64,000 bases of DNA from Sphingomonas sp. S2M10 (GCF_012650175.1 NZ_JAAILI010000077.1:1-64000); one strand, 5' to 3'. Counted from the stretch's first letter, positions 42,490 through 53,008 are shown. Notes: generated from the letters alone by a model not told the origin. Made by a program: numbers and translations.

Positions 42490-43269
42490 TTATTTCCCCC
42501 GCTTCTTGCGGTGCGTCTCGAGGTCGAGCACGTCGGAGCCGTCCCCTTCCGGGAACAGGCCCAGGCGACGGGCGACTTCCTGATACGCCTCGACCTCGCC
42601 GCCCAGATCGCGCCGGAAGCGGTCCTTGTCGAGCTTCTCGCCCGAGGCGATGTCCCACAGGCGGCAGCCATCGGGGCTGATCTCGTCGGCGAGGATGATC
42701 CGGGGATATTCGTTTTCCCAGATCCGGCCGAACTCGAGCTTGAAGTCGACCAGGCGGATGCCGATCCCGGCGAACAGGCCCGAGAGGAAGTCGTTCACCC
42801 GGATGGCCATGTCGGCCATGTCGTGCAGTTCTTCCTGGCCGGCCCAGCCGAAGGCGAGGATATGCTCGTCGGTGACCATCGGGTCGCCGAGCGCATCGTC
42901 CTTGTAATAATATTCGACGATCGTGCGGGGCAGCGGCGTGCCCTCTTCGATGCCGAGCTTCTTCGCCAGCGAGCCGGCGACGACGTTGCGCACCACGACC
43001 TCGATCGGCACGATCTCGACCTGGCGGATCAGCTGCTCGCGCATGTTGAGACGGCGGATGAAGTGGGTCGGGATGCCGATCCCGCCGAGCAGGGTGAAGA
43101 CATGCTCGCTGATGCGGTTGTTGAGCACGCCCTTGCCGTTGATCGTGCCCTTTTTCTGGGCGTTGAAGGCGGTGGCGTCGTCCTTGAAATACTGGATCAG
43201 CGTGCCCGGCTCCGGACCCTCATAGAGAATCTTAGCCTTGCCTTCGTAGATTTGCCGGCGGCGTGCCAT
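42490..43269 (-). CDS. purC: SAICAR synthase (phosphoribosylaminoimidazole-succinocarboxamide synthase)
   Basis: The protein is 259 aa. It carries the family signatures [59 protein letters not shown] and [14 protein letters not shown]. It joins CAIR with aspartate in purine synthesis. It reads on the minus strand ahead of purS and purQ, with the repeat element in the 200-nt gap. Confidence 0.97.
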   Translation of the reverse strand: MARRRQIYEGKAKILYEGPEPGTLIQYFKDDATAFNAQKKGTINGKGVLNNRISEHVFTLLGGIGIPTHFIRRLNMREQLIRQVEIVPIEVVVRNVVAGSLAKKLGIEEGTPLPRTIVEYYYKDDALGDPMVTDEHILAFGWAGQEELHDMADMAIRVNDFLSGLFAGIGIRLVDFKLEFGRIWENEYPRIILADEISPDGCRLWDIASGEKLDKDRFRRDLGGEVEAYQEVARRLGLFPEGDGSDVLDLETHRKKRGK

Positions 43270-43411
43270 GTCGGCCTAGTCCCTTGGAAATGCGTTGCCC
43301 CGGCTCCACGGGATTTCTCCGCGTGACCGCCGGGGCTCTGGAAGGCCTCGCGCTATACCGCAAGGGGGGCGGGGGTGCAATGCGGTGCCGCTGCCCATCG
43401 CGGTACAGCGG

Positions 43412-44242
43412 TCAGGTGACGGGTCTCGAGCGACGGAGCAACGTCGCCACCCCCACGCCGGCACCGAAGACCGCCGCCCAAGGCAGCAGGTAGATTGCCA
43501 GCGACAGCAGAAGCTGCATGCCCCAGACGAACGCCGCGGCCGAGCCTTGCGCCGCCTCGCCGAGCGCGGCGCCCACGCTTGCGCCGGAGGCGGGGGCGGC
43601 GAGTGCCTGGTAGCGGATCTCTACGTCTGCCATCGCGACGCGGCCTCGCAATTCGCGCTGCCAGCTGCGCGCCTTGTCGAGTTCTTCCTGCGCCTCGGCC
43701 ACCTGGCGTTCGGCAGCAACCAGGTCGGCGACCGACCCCTTCCGGGTCCGCAGCGTTTCGGTCAGCCGCCCAACGAGCAGTTCACGCTGACGGATGCGCG
43801 CGGCGGTGTCGCTCAGGTCCTTCGACACGTCCTCGCCGGCGACCTCGGTATTGGCCACGCGACCGCCTGCCGCTGCGGCCTGCCGTGCTGCTTCGCCGGT
43901 GAAATAGCCGGCATCGGCCGCCGCGACGCGGAGCTTCAGCAGGGCACCGCCGGTGCGGCCTTCGGCGTCGTTGCGGGTTAGGGTGACCAGCTGACAGCGC
44001 GCCGGGCCCAGCTGCTCACACAGCGCGCGATGCCCTTCCTGGACCTCGGCCAGACGCGCCTCGGGCAGCAGGAAGCTGAGCGCATAGCGATAGCTGAGCT
44101 GGGGAAGGGCGACCTTGAGCGAATCGGCGGCCGCTTTCGACGGGGCCTCGGCTTCCGTCCTCTGCCCGCCGGCCACGTCGTACGAATTGTCGGAACACGC
44201 GGCCAGCAGCGCGGCAAAGCCAAGCACGAGAAATTTGCGCAT
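43412..44242 (-). CDS. DUF4349 lipoprotein
   Basis: The protein is 276 aa from ATG 44242, with AAGGGGA upstream. It has a lipobox at residues 13-17 (LLAACSDNS), so it is anchored as a lipoprotein. The DUF4349 region contains VANTEVAGEDVSKDLSDTAARIRQRELLVGRL, a long coiled coil (about 130-200) with AAERQVAEAQEELDKARSWQRELRGRV, and a C-terminal transmembrane helix (LLLSLAIYLLPWAAVFGAGVGVATLL). The domain spans the periplasm between two anchors. Function unknown. Confidence 0.85.
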   Translation of the reverse strand: MRKFLVLGFAALLAACSDNSYDVAGGQRTEAEAPSKAAADSLKVALPQLSYRYALSFLLPEARLAEVQEGHRALCEQLGPARCQLVTLTRNDAEGRTGGALLKLRVAAADAGYFTGEAARQAAAAGGRVANTEVAGEDVSKDLSDTAARIRQRELLVGRLTETLRTRKGSVADLVAAERQVAEAQEELDKARSWQRELRGRVAMADVEIRYQALAAPASGASVGAALGEAAQGSAAAFVWGMQLLLSLAIYLLPWAAVFGAGVGVATLLRRSRPVT

Positions 44243-44429
44243 CGAAATCCCCTTTGATCGTGACCGGCAAATCCCATCACTCAAGTAGGACAAAGTCAAG
44301 CCACATTCCTGCCTCAATTAGGGCGAAAATGTGGCGGGCTTTCACCCGGCAAAATTTGCCGAGCCTGCGCCGCCGGGCGCGGCGGCGTCCTAAAATGGGA
44401 GGAACCAAGAGGCAGGACGGAAGGTCAGC

Positions 44430-45424
44430 ATGACGCGTTTCGGCAAGGCAATGCTGGTCGGGCTGGATCATACGCCCGAGGCCGGCATCAAGCCGTACAT
44501 GGCACAAGTGGCCGAAGGCATTCGCCGCGATAGCCGGCTGGGGCGGTTGCGCCACATGGCCTTCTACAACTATGCCTATAACTACATCTTCTGGCTGCGC
44601 ACCAAGTCCAACGATCCCGTGCGGCTGCGCAAGCTTGGCGGCATCGAACGGTTGCTGCGCGCGCCGCTGGCGCGGATCGGCCGCACCCCGCGTGCGGCCG
44701 AGTTCCACGAGATCGACTTCCACTTCGCCGAGAAGATGCTCGATCCGGCGCTGGTCGACCGAATGGCGGCATCGATGTTCGCGGCGCAAACCTTCACTGA
44801 TCCTTATCTGCCCGGGTTCGAGCATCGCGGGGCTCCCGAGGCGACCGACTCTACATGGATGCGCAGCGACTCTTCGAGGATCCGGCCTTCCTGGAGATCT
44901 GCAGCAACCCCGAACTGATCGCCTTTTGCCGCGAAACGCTGGGGCCGCGTGCCGCGCTCAGCTGGGCCTGGGCATGGATCTCGCAGCCGACAGGCTTCGC
45001 CTATCAGAACCAGAATTGGCACCGGGACTGCGCCGAGCCGCTCAACTTCATCCGCGTGTTCGTGCCGCTCTCGCCGATCGAGACGCGCGAGGACGGGCCA
45101 CTGGAGATGATCCCCAAGACTTCCGGCTTGCGCGAATTCTACGAGGTGCGGCGCTTCGCCGATGGCGAACTCGAGCCGCTGAAGCAGGCGATGGGCGCGG
45201 GCGTGGTGCTGGCGGAGAAGGGCGACGTCTATTTCGTCAATACCTTCGCGCTCCATCGCGGCACGCCGCCCTCGCACCGCCGCGGTATGCTGTCGCTGCT
45301 CGTGTCGATCGGGCCGTCGCACCGCACCCCCTCGATCCGCAAGCTCAAGCTGCGCGAGGTGCCCGAGCATCTGCGGCCGCTGATCAGGAAGAACCGCAGC
45401 TTCTTCCGCCATCTGGTGGGCTGA
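44430..45424 (+). pseudogene. Phytanoyl-CoA dioxygenase-like gene interrupted by a frameshift
   Basis: Two reading frames together make one family member of about 330 residues. The first (44430-44918) starts with GGAAGG upstream and codes for the N-terminal ~140 residues before running into nonsense and a stop. The second (from about 44846 to 45424) continues in another frame with LYMDAQRLFEDPAFLEICSNP. It carries the Fe(II)-binding H-x-D (NQNWHRDCAEPLN) and the distal histidine (NTFALHRGTPPS). The switch lies near 44840-44858 and needs one base gained or lost (one base appears missing). It may be a true inactivating mutation or a sequencing error; the C-terminal half is otherwise intact. Confidence 0.75.
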
Positions 45425-45457
45425 TCCCGAAACAATTCGCGGCATGGTGAGGATCAT

Positions 45458-45485
45458 AAGGGGAACGCCCTTGGCGTTTCCCCTT
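45458..45485 (+). terminator. Hairpin after the dioxygenase-like gene
   Basis: AAGGGGAACGCC pairs with GGCGTTTCCCCTT around a CTT loop with one bulged T, ending in CCCTT. It lies 34 nt after the stop and 23 nt before the parC ATG. Confidence 0.6.
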
Positions 45486-45508
45486 CGTGCCTGCTATCCA
45501 GGATAGCG

Positions 45509-47749
45509 ATGAGCCTCGATACCGACGTTTCCGAACCTTCCGGCGCCTCCGATGTGCCCTTCGACAGTGCGTTGTCCGAGCGCTACCTCGTCTATGCGCT
45601 ATCGACGATCACGGCGCGGTCGCTGCCCGATGTGCGCGACGGGCTGAAGCCGGTGCACCGCCGGTTGCTCTGGGCGATGCGGTTGCTGCGGCTCGATCCG
45701 GCGAGCGGGTACAAGAAGTGCGCGCGCGTCGTCGGCGACGTGATCGGTAAATACCATCCGCATGGCGATGCCTCGGTCTATGACGCGATGGTTCGCTTGG
45801 CGCAGACCTTTGCGCTGCGCTATCCGCTGGTCGACGGGCAGGGTAATTTCGGCAATATCGACGGCGATAACGCGGCGGCCTATCGCTACACCGAGGCCCG
45901 GCTGACCCAGGTCGCGATCGACCTGATGGACGGGCTTGACGAGAATGCCGTCGATTTCCGCCCGACCTATAATGGCGAGGACGAGGAGCCGGAGCTCTTC
46001 CCCGGCCTGTTCCCCAACCTGCTCGCCAATGGCGCAGCGGGCATCGCGGTGGGCATGGCGACGAGCATCCCGCCGCACAACGCCGCCGAGCTGATGCAGG
46101 CCGCCGTCGCGCTGATCGACAATCCCGCGGCGAACGTGCTGGACTTCGTGAAGGGCCCGGACTTCCCGACCGGCGGCATCGCGGTCGACAGCCCGGCCGC
46201 GATCGCCGAGGCCTATGCCACCGGCCGGGGCAGCTTCCGCGTGCGCGCCAGGATCGAGAAGGTGACCGAGAAGGGCGGCGGCTGGCACCTGATCGTGTCC
46301 GAGATCCCGTACGGCGTGCAGAAGGGCAAGCTGATCGAGGGCATCGCCGCACTGGTCAACGACAAGAAGCTGCCGATCCTCGGCGACGTGCGCGACGAAT
46401 CGGCGGAGGACATCCGCATCGTCCTCGAGCCGCGCAGCCGCACGGTCGACGCCGACACGCTGATGGACAGCCTCTATCGCCTGTCCGATCTCGAAGTGCG
46501 CGTGCCGCTCAACCTCAACGTGCTCGACAAGAACCGCACGCCGCGGGTGATGAGCCTGGGCGAGGCGCTGGCCGGCTGGCTGGAGCACCAGTTCGTGGTG
46601 CTGCAGCGCAAGTCGCAGCACCGGCTGGAGAAGATCGCCGACCGGCTGGAGCTGCTGCGCGGCTATATCACCGCCTATCTCAACCTCGACCGGGTGATCG
46701 AGATCATCCGCACCGAGGATGAGCCCAAGCCGATCATGATGGCCGAGTTCGAGCTGACCGACCGCCAGGCCGAGGCGATCCTCAACATGCGCCTTCGCTC
46801 CCTGCGCAAGCTGGAGGAGATGGAACTCCGCCGCGAGCAGGAGAAGCTGGAGAAGGAACAGGCCGAGCTGGAGACGTTGCTCGGCTCGGAAGCCCGGCAG
46901 CGCACCTGGATGAAGCGCGTGCTGGGCAAGATGATCACGCGCTATGGCCTGGAGACGCCGCTGGGCGCCCGTCGCACCGCGATCGTCGAGATGGCGCCTG
47001 CACGCGAAATCCCGCTGGAGGCGATGATCGAGCGCGAGCCGATCACCGTCATCCTCTCGCAGCGCGGCTGGATCCGCGCGATGAAGGGGCATGTCGAGGA
47101 TCTCGGCGGGGAGGCGCTGAAGTTCAAGGAAGGCGACGGCCCCTTCCTGGCCTTCCACGCCCAGACCACCGACAAGCTGTTGCTCGCCGCCGACAATGGC
47201 CGTTTCTACACGCTGGGGGCGGACAAGTTGCCCGGTGGTCGCGGCTTCGGCGAGCCGGTGCGACTGCTGATCGACCTCGAAGCCGAGCGGCAAATCGTCA
47301 CGCTGCTCCCCGCCAGCGCCGCGCCCAAGCTGCTGGTCGCGGCGAGCGACGGGCGCGGTTTCCTCGTGAGAAGCGAGGAAGTGATTGCCGAGACCCGCAA
47401 GGGCAAGCAGGTGGTAACGCCGCGGCCCGGCGCGCACCTCAAGCTGGTCCGCCCGATCGGGCCCGAGGACGATTTCGTCGCGGCGATCGGCGACAATCGC
47501 AAGATGCTGGTCTTCCCGCTCTCCGAAGTGGCGGAGATGACTCGCGGGCAGGGGGTGCAGCTGCAGCGCTATCGCGACGGTGGCCTGTCCGACGTGATCA
47601 CCTTCAAATTCGCCGACGGGCTGCGCTGGCGGATGGGCGGCGAGCAGGCGCGATACCGCTCCGAGCCTGACATGATGCCATGGCGTGCCGCACGCGGCGC
47701 TGCCGGGCGGATGCCGCCCACCGGCTTCCCCCGCGATAATAAATTTTGA
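45509..47749 (+). CDS. parC: DNA topoisomerase IV subunit A
   Basis: The protein is 746 aa, typical of ParC. Signatures are [29 protein letters not shown], the quinolone-determining region [24 protein letters not shown] with a wild-type-looking serine, and the catalytic tyrosine Y127 in [11 protein letters not shown] coiled coil (about 420-460) and the C-terminal beta-pinwheel follow. ParC with ParE decatenates chromosomes. The short C-terminal domain separates it from GyrA. Confidence 0.95.
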   Translation: MSLDTDVSEPSGASDVPFDSALSERYLVYALSTITARSLPDVRDGLKPVHRRLLWAMRLLRLDPASGYKKCARVVGDVIGKYHPHGDASVYDAMVRLAQTFALRYPLVDGQGNFGNIDGDNAAAYRYTEARLTQVAIDLMDGLDENAVDFRPTYNGEDEEPELFPGLFPNLLANGAAGIAVGMATSIPPHNAAELMQAAVALIDNPAANVLDFVKGPDFPTGGIAVDSPAAIAEAYATGRGSFRVRARIEKVTEKGGGWHLIVSEIPYGVQKGKLIEGIAALVNDKKLPILGDVRDESAEDIRIVLEPRSRTVDADTLMDSLYRLSDLEVRVPLNLNVLDKNRTPRVMSLGEALAGWLEHQFVVLQRKSQHRLEKIADRLELLRGYITAYLNLDRVIEIIRTEDEPKPIMMAEFELTDRQAEAILNMRLRSLRKLEEMELRREQEKLEKEQAELETLLGSEARQRTWMKRVLGKMITRYGLETPLGARRTAIVEMAPAREIPLEAMIEREPITVILSQRGWIRAMKGHVEDLGGEALKFKEGDGPFLAFHAQTTDKLLLAADNGRFYTLGADKLPGGRGFGEPVRLLIDLEAERQIVTLLPASAAPKLLVAASDGRGFLVRSEEVIAETRKGKQVVTPRPGAHLKLVRPIGPEDDFVAAIGDNRKMLVFPLSEVAEMTRGQGVQLQRYRDGGLSDVITFKFADGLRWRMGGEQARYRSEPDMMPWRAARGAAGRMPPTGFPRDNKF

Positions 47750-47819
47750 TCGTCAAAACCGTGTGATGCCTGCCCGCCCTTCAGAGCGCCTTAACTAGTT
47801 TGCGGCTACACCGAGGGGG

Positions 47820-49529
47820 ATGGCGTTTCGTAGGGTCCGGGCTTTGAGTGTGCGTACGGTGGAACCCGCTCCACGGACGGACGACCTGTCGTTGCCGCTG
47901 CCCCCCGGCACCGACGGGCTGCTCGAGCTGATGCCGATCCCGGCGGCGGTGCTGGAGATCCAGGACGGTCGCTACGTCTTCGCCGCGGTCAACGCGCAAT
48001 TCCGGGTCGCCGGGCTTGGCTGCACCGCGCAGGAATCGCCGGTGGTCCAGCTGCTCGGCGCGCGCATCGGCCAGTTCCTCGCCTCGGAAAGCGAGCGGGA
48101 GGAAATTGCCTGGCGGTTTGGCGGCGAGGTCGACAGCCGGCACTTCCGCGTCGTGCTCGCGCGCCGCGCGGCGGCAGAACCGCGTTGCCTGATCACGCTG
48201 GTCGACCAGACGTCGGAACTGCGGACCGAGCAGAGCCTGCGCCGCGAAATGGCGACGGACAGTCTGACCGGCCTGCCGAACCGCGGCGGTTTCTCGGACG
48301 AACTGGAAACATGCATCGGCGAGGGGCATGCCGCCGGTCATGCGGTGCTGGTGATCAATCTCGATCGCTTCAGCCGCGTCAACTCGTGCATGGGTGCGTT
48401 GGCGGGGGACGAACTGCTCATCTCGGTCGCGCGCCGCATCAAGGGCGCGCTGCGCGGACGCGATATGCTGGCGCGGATCGGCGGCGATGAATTCGGCGTG
48501 CTGATGGCACTGGACGACGGTGCCGACGATGCCGTGCAGGTAGCGAAGCGCGTGCATGCAGCCTTCACCAACCCGTTCCGCCTTTCCAACTTCGAGATCC
48601 GCATTGATTGCTCGATCGGCATCGCGCTCGGCCAGGACATTGACGGGGATCCCGAGGATCTGGTGCGCAATGCCCAGCTGGCGGTGCGGCGGGCGAAGAA
48701 GAGCGGCCACACCGAATTCTACCATACCCGCGCCTTCGATCTGGCGCGCGAGCAGTTCGCGATCGAGACGGAACTGCGCCGCGCCATCGAGAATGGCTGC
48801 ATGACGTTGAACTTCCAGCCGATCTGCGATTTGGGTACCGGCCGCATCACCTCGTTCGAGGCGCTGGCTCGCTGGACCAACGACGAGGGTGTGTCGATCT
48901 CGCCCAACGCCTTCATCCCCGTGGCCGAAGAATCGGGCCTGATCGTGCCGCTGGGCCGCTGGGCGATGGAAGAGGCTGCGCGCACGCTCGCGGCGTGGGA
49001 CGCGCGCGCCGGCGGCAATAGCGGCGTGAAGATCGCGGTGAACCTGTCGGCGATCCAGCTGCAGCGCGATCAGATCGGCGCGATGGTGAAGACCGCGCTC
49101 GATCGCCACAACATGCCGGGCTCGCGCTTCACGCTGGAGCTGACCGAGAGCGCGATCGTCAGCGATCCCGATCGTATCGCCCAGACCATGTCGGCGCTCA
49201 AGGACCTTGGCACCACGCTGGCGATGGACGATTTCGGCACCGGCTATTCGAACCTCGCCTATCTGCAGAAGCTGCCGATCGACGTGCTCAAGATCGACCG
49301 GAGCTTCGTAACCGGCATGCTCGCCGATCGCGACAAGGTGGCAATCATCCGCGCGATCCTAAGCCTGGCCTATGCGCTGGGCATGCAGACCACCGCCGAG
49401 GGCATCGAAACGCCTGAGCTCGCCCAGACTCTCGGCGCGCTAGGCTGCACCTACGGCCAGGGCTATCATTATTCCCGGCCGGTCCCCGGCGATGCCGCCT
49501 TCGCGCTGATCGAGGCGTTCAAGGCCTGA
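47820..49529 (+). CDS. PAS-GGDEF-EAL protein (bifunctional cyclic-di-GMP enzyme)
   Basis: The protein is 569 aa with no membrane segment. A PAS-like domain lies at about 35-140. The GGDEF domain (about 150-305) has an intact active site, GGDEF near residue 221. A c-di-GMP inhibitory site RGRD lies exactly five residues before it. The EAL domain (about 320-565) has FEALARW, DDFGTGYSNLAYLQKLPIDVLKID and E-x-x-E residues (AEGIET). Both enzymatic halves look active. It would make and degrade c-di-GMP, with the PAS domain as input. The 3' end overlaps the convergent CCA-enzyme gene by 61 nt. Confidence 0.93.
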   Translation: MAFRRVRALSVRTVEPAPRTDDLSLPLPPGTDGLLELMPIPAAVLEIQDGRYVFAAVNAQFRVAGLGCTAQESPVVQLLGARIGQFLASESEREEIAWRFGGEVDSRHFRVVLARRAAAEPRCLITLVDQTSELRTEQSLRREMATDSLTGLPNRGGFSDELETCIGEGHAAGHAVLVINLDRFSRVNSCMGALAGDELLISVARRIKGALRGRDMLARIGGDEFGVLMALDDGADDAVQVAKRVHAAFTNPFRLSNFEIRIDCSIGIALGQDIDGDPEDLVRNAQLAVRRAKKSGHTEFYHTRAFDLAREQFAIETELRRAIENGCMTLNFQPICDLGTGRITSFEALARWTNDEGVSISPNAFIPVAEESGLIVPLGRWAMEEAARTLAAWDARAGGNSGVKIAVNLSAIQLQRDQIGAMVKTALDRHNMPGSRFTLELTESAIVSDPDRIAQTMSALKDLGTTLAMDDFGTGYSNLAYLQKLPIDVLKIDRSFVTGMLADRDKVAIIRAILSLAYALGMQTTAEGIETPELAQTLGALGCTYGQGYHYSRPVPGDAAFALIEAFKA

Positions 49530-50716
49530 GCCACGACGGCGTCGGCGATCGTGTCGACCCGCGCGCCATCGGGGAAGCGCTCTGCGATCCACTGTTCCTC
49601 GACGGCACGCAGCGCGCGCGCGACGTCCGGCCCCTTGGCAAGGCCGCGTTCAACCAGGGCGCCGCCGCTCATCGGCAGGCGCGGGATCTCCCAGCCTGCG
49701 AGCTGGGACCAGCCCTGCACCGCTTCCTCGTCGCTCGCGGCTGCCAGCAACAGGCGGTCTTCCGCTGCCTCGCGGCCAATCCGATAGGCGAGCGCCCGAG
49801 CATTGTCGGTTCCGCCGTCGCCGAGGGCAAGTATCAGGCGTTTGCGCTGCGCGTTGGAGAGCTTCAGGCGGGCGCCGATGCTGTCGCCCAGTGTCGCATC
49901 GCGGGGCAGGAGGGCTGCGAGGCGACGCACCGGATCAGGCGTCGCACCGAGCCGCGCTTCCCGCGTGGCGAGCGCGGCCAGCCTATCGGCCGTCGCGATC
50001 TCCGGCACCACAGGCGCCAGGATTCCGCGCGCCAGCATCAGCGCCACCACGCCCACCGCATCGCGCGCCACCAGCAGCTTGAGCAACTCGTCGCGGATTC
50101 GCTCGCGGCTGAGCGCCATCAGGTCGCGGGCGCGGGCCGTGCAGGCGTCCAGCCCGGCGGCATCGGGCGTATCGCCGAAGCGGGCGAGGAAGCGAAAGAA
50201 GCGGAGGATGCGCAGGTGATCCTCAGCGATGCGTTGCAGCGGATCGCCGATGAAGCGGACGCGCCGCGCCGCCAGATCCTCCAGCCCACCGAAATAGTCG
50301 TACAGGGCTCCGGTCTCGGGATCGGCATAGAGGGCGTTGATCGTGAAATCGCGCCGTGCGGCATCCTCGCGCCAGTCGTCGGTGAACGCGACGGTAGCGT
50401 GGCGGCCGTCGGTAGAGACGTCACGGCGCAACGTCGTCACCTCCACCGGGCCGCTTTCGAGCACGGCGGTGATGGTACCGTGCTGAAGGCCCGTGGGCAC
50501 GGCGCGAATGGCGGCGGCGCGCAGGCGCGCAAGCACTTCCTCCGGTGTCAGCGAGGTGGCGAGATCGAGATCCGCGACGGGGATGTCGAGCAGCGCGTCG
50601 CGCACCGCACCGCCGACGAACCTCGAAAGGCCTTCGGCGGCGCCCAGCACGCGGGTCAGCGCGTCAAGGCCCGGGCGGTGGCGCCAGTCGGTTTCCGGCA
50701 ATATCAGCGGGGCCAT
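49469..50716 (-). CDS. CCA-adding enzyme / poly(A) polymerase family tRNA nucleotidyltransferase
   Basis: The protein is 415 aa from ATG 50716. The nucleotidyltransferase core has FVGGAVRDALLDIPVADLDLAT (GG-x-VRD and D-x-D), RRDFTINALYADP, and RFIGDPLQRIAEDHLRILRFFRF. These are the class-II CCA enzyme motifs. It repairs or adds the CCA end of tRNAs. It overlaps the Nudix gene by 13 nt upstream and the GGDEF-EAL gene tail-to-tail. Confidence 0.93.
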   Translation of the reverse strand: MAPLILPETDWRHRPGLDALTRVLGAAEGLSRFVGGAVRDALLDIPVADLDLATSLTPEEVLARLRAAAIRAVPTGLQHGTITAVLESGPVEVTTLRRDVSTDGRHATVAFTDDWREDAARRDFTINALYADPETGALYDYFGGLEDLAARRVRFIGDPLQRIAEDHLRILRFFRFLARFGDTPDAAGLDACTARARDLMALSRERIRDELLKLLVARDAVGVVALMLARGILAPVVPEIATADRLAALATREARLGATPDPVRRLAALLPRDATLGDSIGARLKLSNAQRKRLILALGDGGTDNARALAYRIGREAAEDRLLLAAASDEEAVQGWSQLAGWEIPRLPMSGGALVERGLAKGPDVARALRAVEEQWIAERFPDGARVDTIADAVVAQALNASISAKAASPGTGRE

Positions 50717-51300
50717 GCCATCCGCCGCGAGAGGTTGACCAGCATCGCCGCGGTGGCGCCCCAGATCCGATAGTCGTTCCACATGATCTCATAATATTGG
50801 CGCTCAAGTCCTTGATAGAGCGCGTGCTTCTTCTGATGGTTGGCTTCGTCCAGCAGGAAGGCGAGCGGCACCTCGAACACTTCGGCGACCTCCGCTTCTG
50901 ATGGGACGAGGGGCAGGTCGGGCGGGACGACGCCGATCACCGGGGTGACCTGGTAGCCGGTCACCGTGCGGTACTCCTCCACCATGCCGACCACGTCGAC
51001 AAGCCGCCGGGGCAGGGCGATCTCCTCCTCGGCTTCGCGCAGGGCGGCGTCGACGGGATCTCTGTCCTCGGGGTCGATGCGGCCGCCGGGAAACGCGATC
51101 TGCCCGGCATGGCGGCGTAGATGGGCGTTGCGGCGGGTGAGCAGCACACCCGGCGTGTCGCGGTCGGTCACCGCAAGCAACACGGCCGCCGCACTCGGCA
51201 CCTGCGCCGGGTCGTAGACGGCATGGTCGCCCGGCAGCAACGTGGTCGCCTGGGCCGGCCGGCTGGCCAGTGCGCGGCGGAGTTGCTCGGCAAGCCTCAT
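50704..51300 (-). CDS. Nudix hydrolase, CoA pyrophosphatase type
   Basis: The protein is 198 aa from ATG 51300. The Nudix box is complete (GGRIDPEDRDPVDAALREAE-EEIAL pattern). Just before it lies the UPF0035/CoA motif LLTRRNAHLRRHAGQIAFPGG. It should hydrolyse CoA and its derivatives to 4'-phosphopantetheine. It overlaps the genes on both sides (13 nt with the CCA gene, 4 nt with the DUF1285 gene), forming a DUF1285-Nudix-CCA operon, an arrangement common in alphaproteobacteria. Confidence 0.92.
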   Translation of the reverse strand: MRLAEQLRRALASRPAQATTLLPGDHAVYDPAQVPSAAAVLLAVTDRDTPGVLLTRRNAHLRRHAGQIAFPGGRIDPEDRDPVDAALREAEEEIALPRRLVDVVGMVEEYRTVTGYQVTPVIGVVPPDLPLVPSEAEVAEVFEVPLAFLLDEANHQKKHALYQGLERQYYEIMWNDYRIWGATAAMLVNLSRRMAWPR

Positions 51301-51863
51301 GCAGCGGGCTCGAGCGGGAAGAACATGCCCTGGCTCCACACGCCGGGTGGGGAGTCCGATTGCGCGAGGGCAAGCTGGGCGAGCTCATAATAGACGTTGC
51401 GCGCAATCAGCGCGTCGAGCCCGCCGCGCACCGCAACATAGGGATGGGGGCCATCGTCCCGCGGCTCGATGCGCAGCGGGTGGTCCGGGCCTGCCACCAC
51501 CACGTCGCCGGTATTCAGCCGGAAGGCGAGCCGCATGGCCTCGCCTTCGCCTTCGACCTTCAGCTCTACCGCGACAAAGGGCGCGTCCTCGACGGCGATG
51601 TCGAGCTTCTCCACCGGCGTGACCAGCACGAACCTGCCATCCGATTCGCGGCGCAGGATGGTGGAGAACAGCCGCACCATCGCGGGCCGCCCGATCGGGC
51701 TTCCCTGATGAATCCACGTGCCGTCGCGAGCGATGCGCATCTCGCTGTCGCCGCAGTGCGCGGGGTTCCAGCTCTCGACGGGGGGCAGCCGATGTTCCTC
51801 GGCCAGCCGGGCGATCTCGGCGAGCGATAGGCTGGCGAAATCGGGGGGCGGGGTGTTCGGCAT
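51297..51863 (-). CDS. DUF1285 family protein
   Basis: The protein is 188 aa. The family blocks are WNPAHCGDSEMRIARDGTWIHQGSPIGRPAMVRLFSTILRRE and RFVLVTPVEKLDIAVEDAPFVAVEL, ending NVYYELAQLALAQ...GVWSQGMFFPLE. Function unknown. It is the first gene of the DUF1285-Nudix-CCA operon and overlaps the Nudix start by 4 nt. Confidence 0.9.
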   Translation of the reverse strand: MPNTPPPDFASLSLAEIARLAEEHRLPPVESWNPAHCGDSEMRIARDGTWIHQGSPIGRPAMVRLFSTILRRESDGRFVLVTPVEKLDIAVEDAPFVAVELKVEGEGEAMRLAFRLNTGDVVVAGPDHPLRIEPRDDGPHPYVAVRGGLDALIARNVYYELAQLALAQSDSPPGVWSQGMFFPLEPAA

Positions 51864-51910
51864 GGCCTTCCCATTAGCGCGCCGGGCGGCATTGTCGAAC
51901 CCCCGGCGGG

Positions 51911-52432
51911 TCAGGCGACCTTGCGGAGCCGCGGAACGAGCATCCCCGAACAGCTCGGCACGGCACCGCCGCGTGCGAGCAGGCGGCGCGGCTCGAACGG
52001 ACCTGGCAGGCGCCAGCGGGCGGTGCGACTCGCGTCAAAGCCGAAGAAGCGACCATAATATTCAGGGTCGCCGATCAGCATAAGCCCCTCGGAGCCCGGC
52101 AGGGCGCTGACGTCTGCCGCGTCGAGGGTTTCCTGCATCAGGCGGCGGCCGATCCCGCCCTGCTGCAGCCCCGGCTCCACCGCGACGGGGCCGACCATCA
52201 CGAGCGGCACCATCGGGCCCGAATCGCTGGCCAGCGCCACCGGCCAGCTCTGGATCGTGCCGGCGAGCTTGCCATCTTCGGTCAACGCGGCAAAACTGAA
52301 CGGGCGAATCGGCTGGGTGCCCTGCCGGATGCGATAGGCGGTGCGCAGATGCCGCCCAGGCCCGAAGGCGCGATCGAGCAGCGCCTCGACGGCGTGCGGA
52401 TCGACCGCATCGAGGGCAACCATCTGAACCAC
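51911..52432 (-). CDS. GNAT-family N-acetyltransferase
   Basis: The protein is 173 aa from a GTG at 52432, chosen because GAAGGA lies 6-7 nt upstream; an ATG three codons on is too far from it. The acetyl-CoA-binding segment is VGPVAVEPGLQQGGIGRRLMQETLDAA (the Q-x-x-G-I-G-R/A motif), with GDPEYYGRFFGFDAS after it. The substrate is unknown. It is divergent from folB. Confidence 0.87.
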   Translation of the reverse strand: MVQMVALDAVDPHAVEALLDRAFGPGRHLRTAYRIRQGTQPIRPFSFAALTEDGKLAGTIQSWPVALASDSGPMVPLVMVGPVAVEPGLQQGGIGRRLMQETLDAADVSALPGSEGLMLIGDPEYYGRFFGFDASRTARWRLPGPFEPRRLLARGGAVPSCSGMLVPRLRKVA

Positions 52433-52614
52433 CGCGAATCCTTCCCCGCCTCGGCCCCATGCCGAAAGGCGCGCGCCTTAGCGTGGCTGGAGCGGAGCGC
52501 AAGCGCGGATTTCGACAATGGACATGCAGAATCTGCATGGTTGTCCCCGGGCTTTCGCGCGCGGTGCGATCTGCTATGGCGCGCGCCTGTTTCGCTCCAG
52601 GAAAGGCCGCTCGA

Positions 52615-52986
52615 TTGCCCGACTCATTGCAGCTTCAGGTCATGGACCTCGAGGTGGAAGTGCTCACCGGAGTATATTCGGAGGAGACTCATCTGCCGCA
52701 GCCGCTGCGCATCTCCGTCATTGCCGATCTCGATCTGCCCGAGCGATTCCTGCCGGAGACACCGCTCAGCGCCTCAAAAAGCTATATCGATCTGAAGCAT
52801 GCCGCGACCGACGCGCTGCCCAAGGACGTGCATTTTACGCTGATCGAGGCAGTGGCGGACCATATTTGCGAGACGCTGTTCGTCTCGGACGCGCGAGTCC
52901 GCCGGGTCGAGGTGCGGATCGTGAAGCTGGCCATCGCAGAGGCCGACGAGTCGATCGGAATCACGCTCGTCCGCCACCGGCGCTGA
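52615..52986 (+). CDS. folB: Dihydroneopterin aldolase
   Basis: The protein is 123 aa from a TTG at 52615 with AGGAAAGG upstream; an ATG at 52642 is the alternative. Signatures are LEVEVLTGVYSEETHLPQPLRISV, the catalytic-site region SASKSYIDLKHAATDALP, and TLIEAVADHICETLF with the catalytic Glu. It converts dihydroneopterin to 6-hydroxymethyl-dihydropterin in folate synthesis. The gene stands alone. Confidence 0.9.
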   Translation: MPDSLQLQVMDLEVEVLTGVYSEETHLPQPLRISVIADLDLPERFLPETPLSASKSYIDLKHAATDALPKDVHFTLIEAVADHICETLFVSDARVRRVEVRIVKLAIAEADESIGITLVRHRR

Positions 52987-53008
52987 GCACCGGCGGCGGA
53001 AGTTCCCG

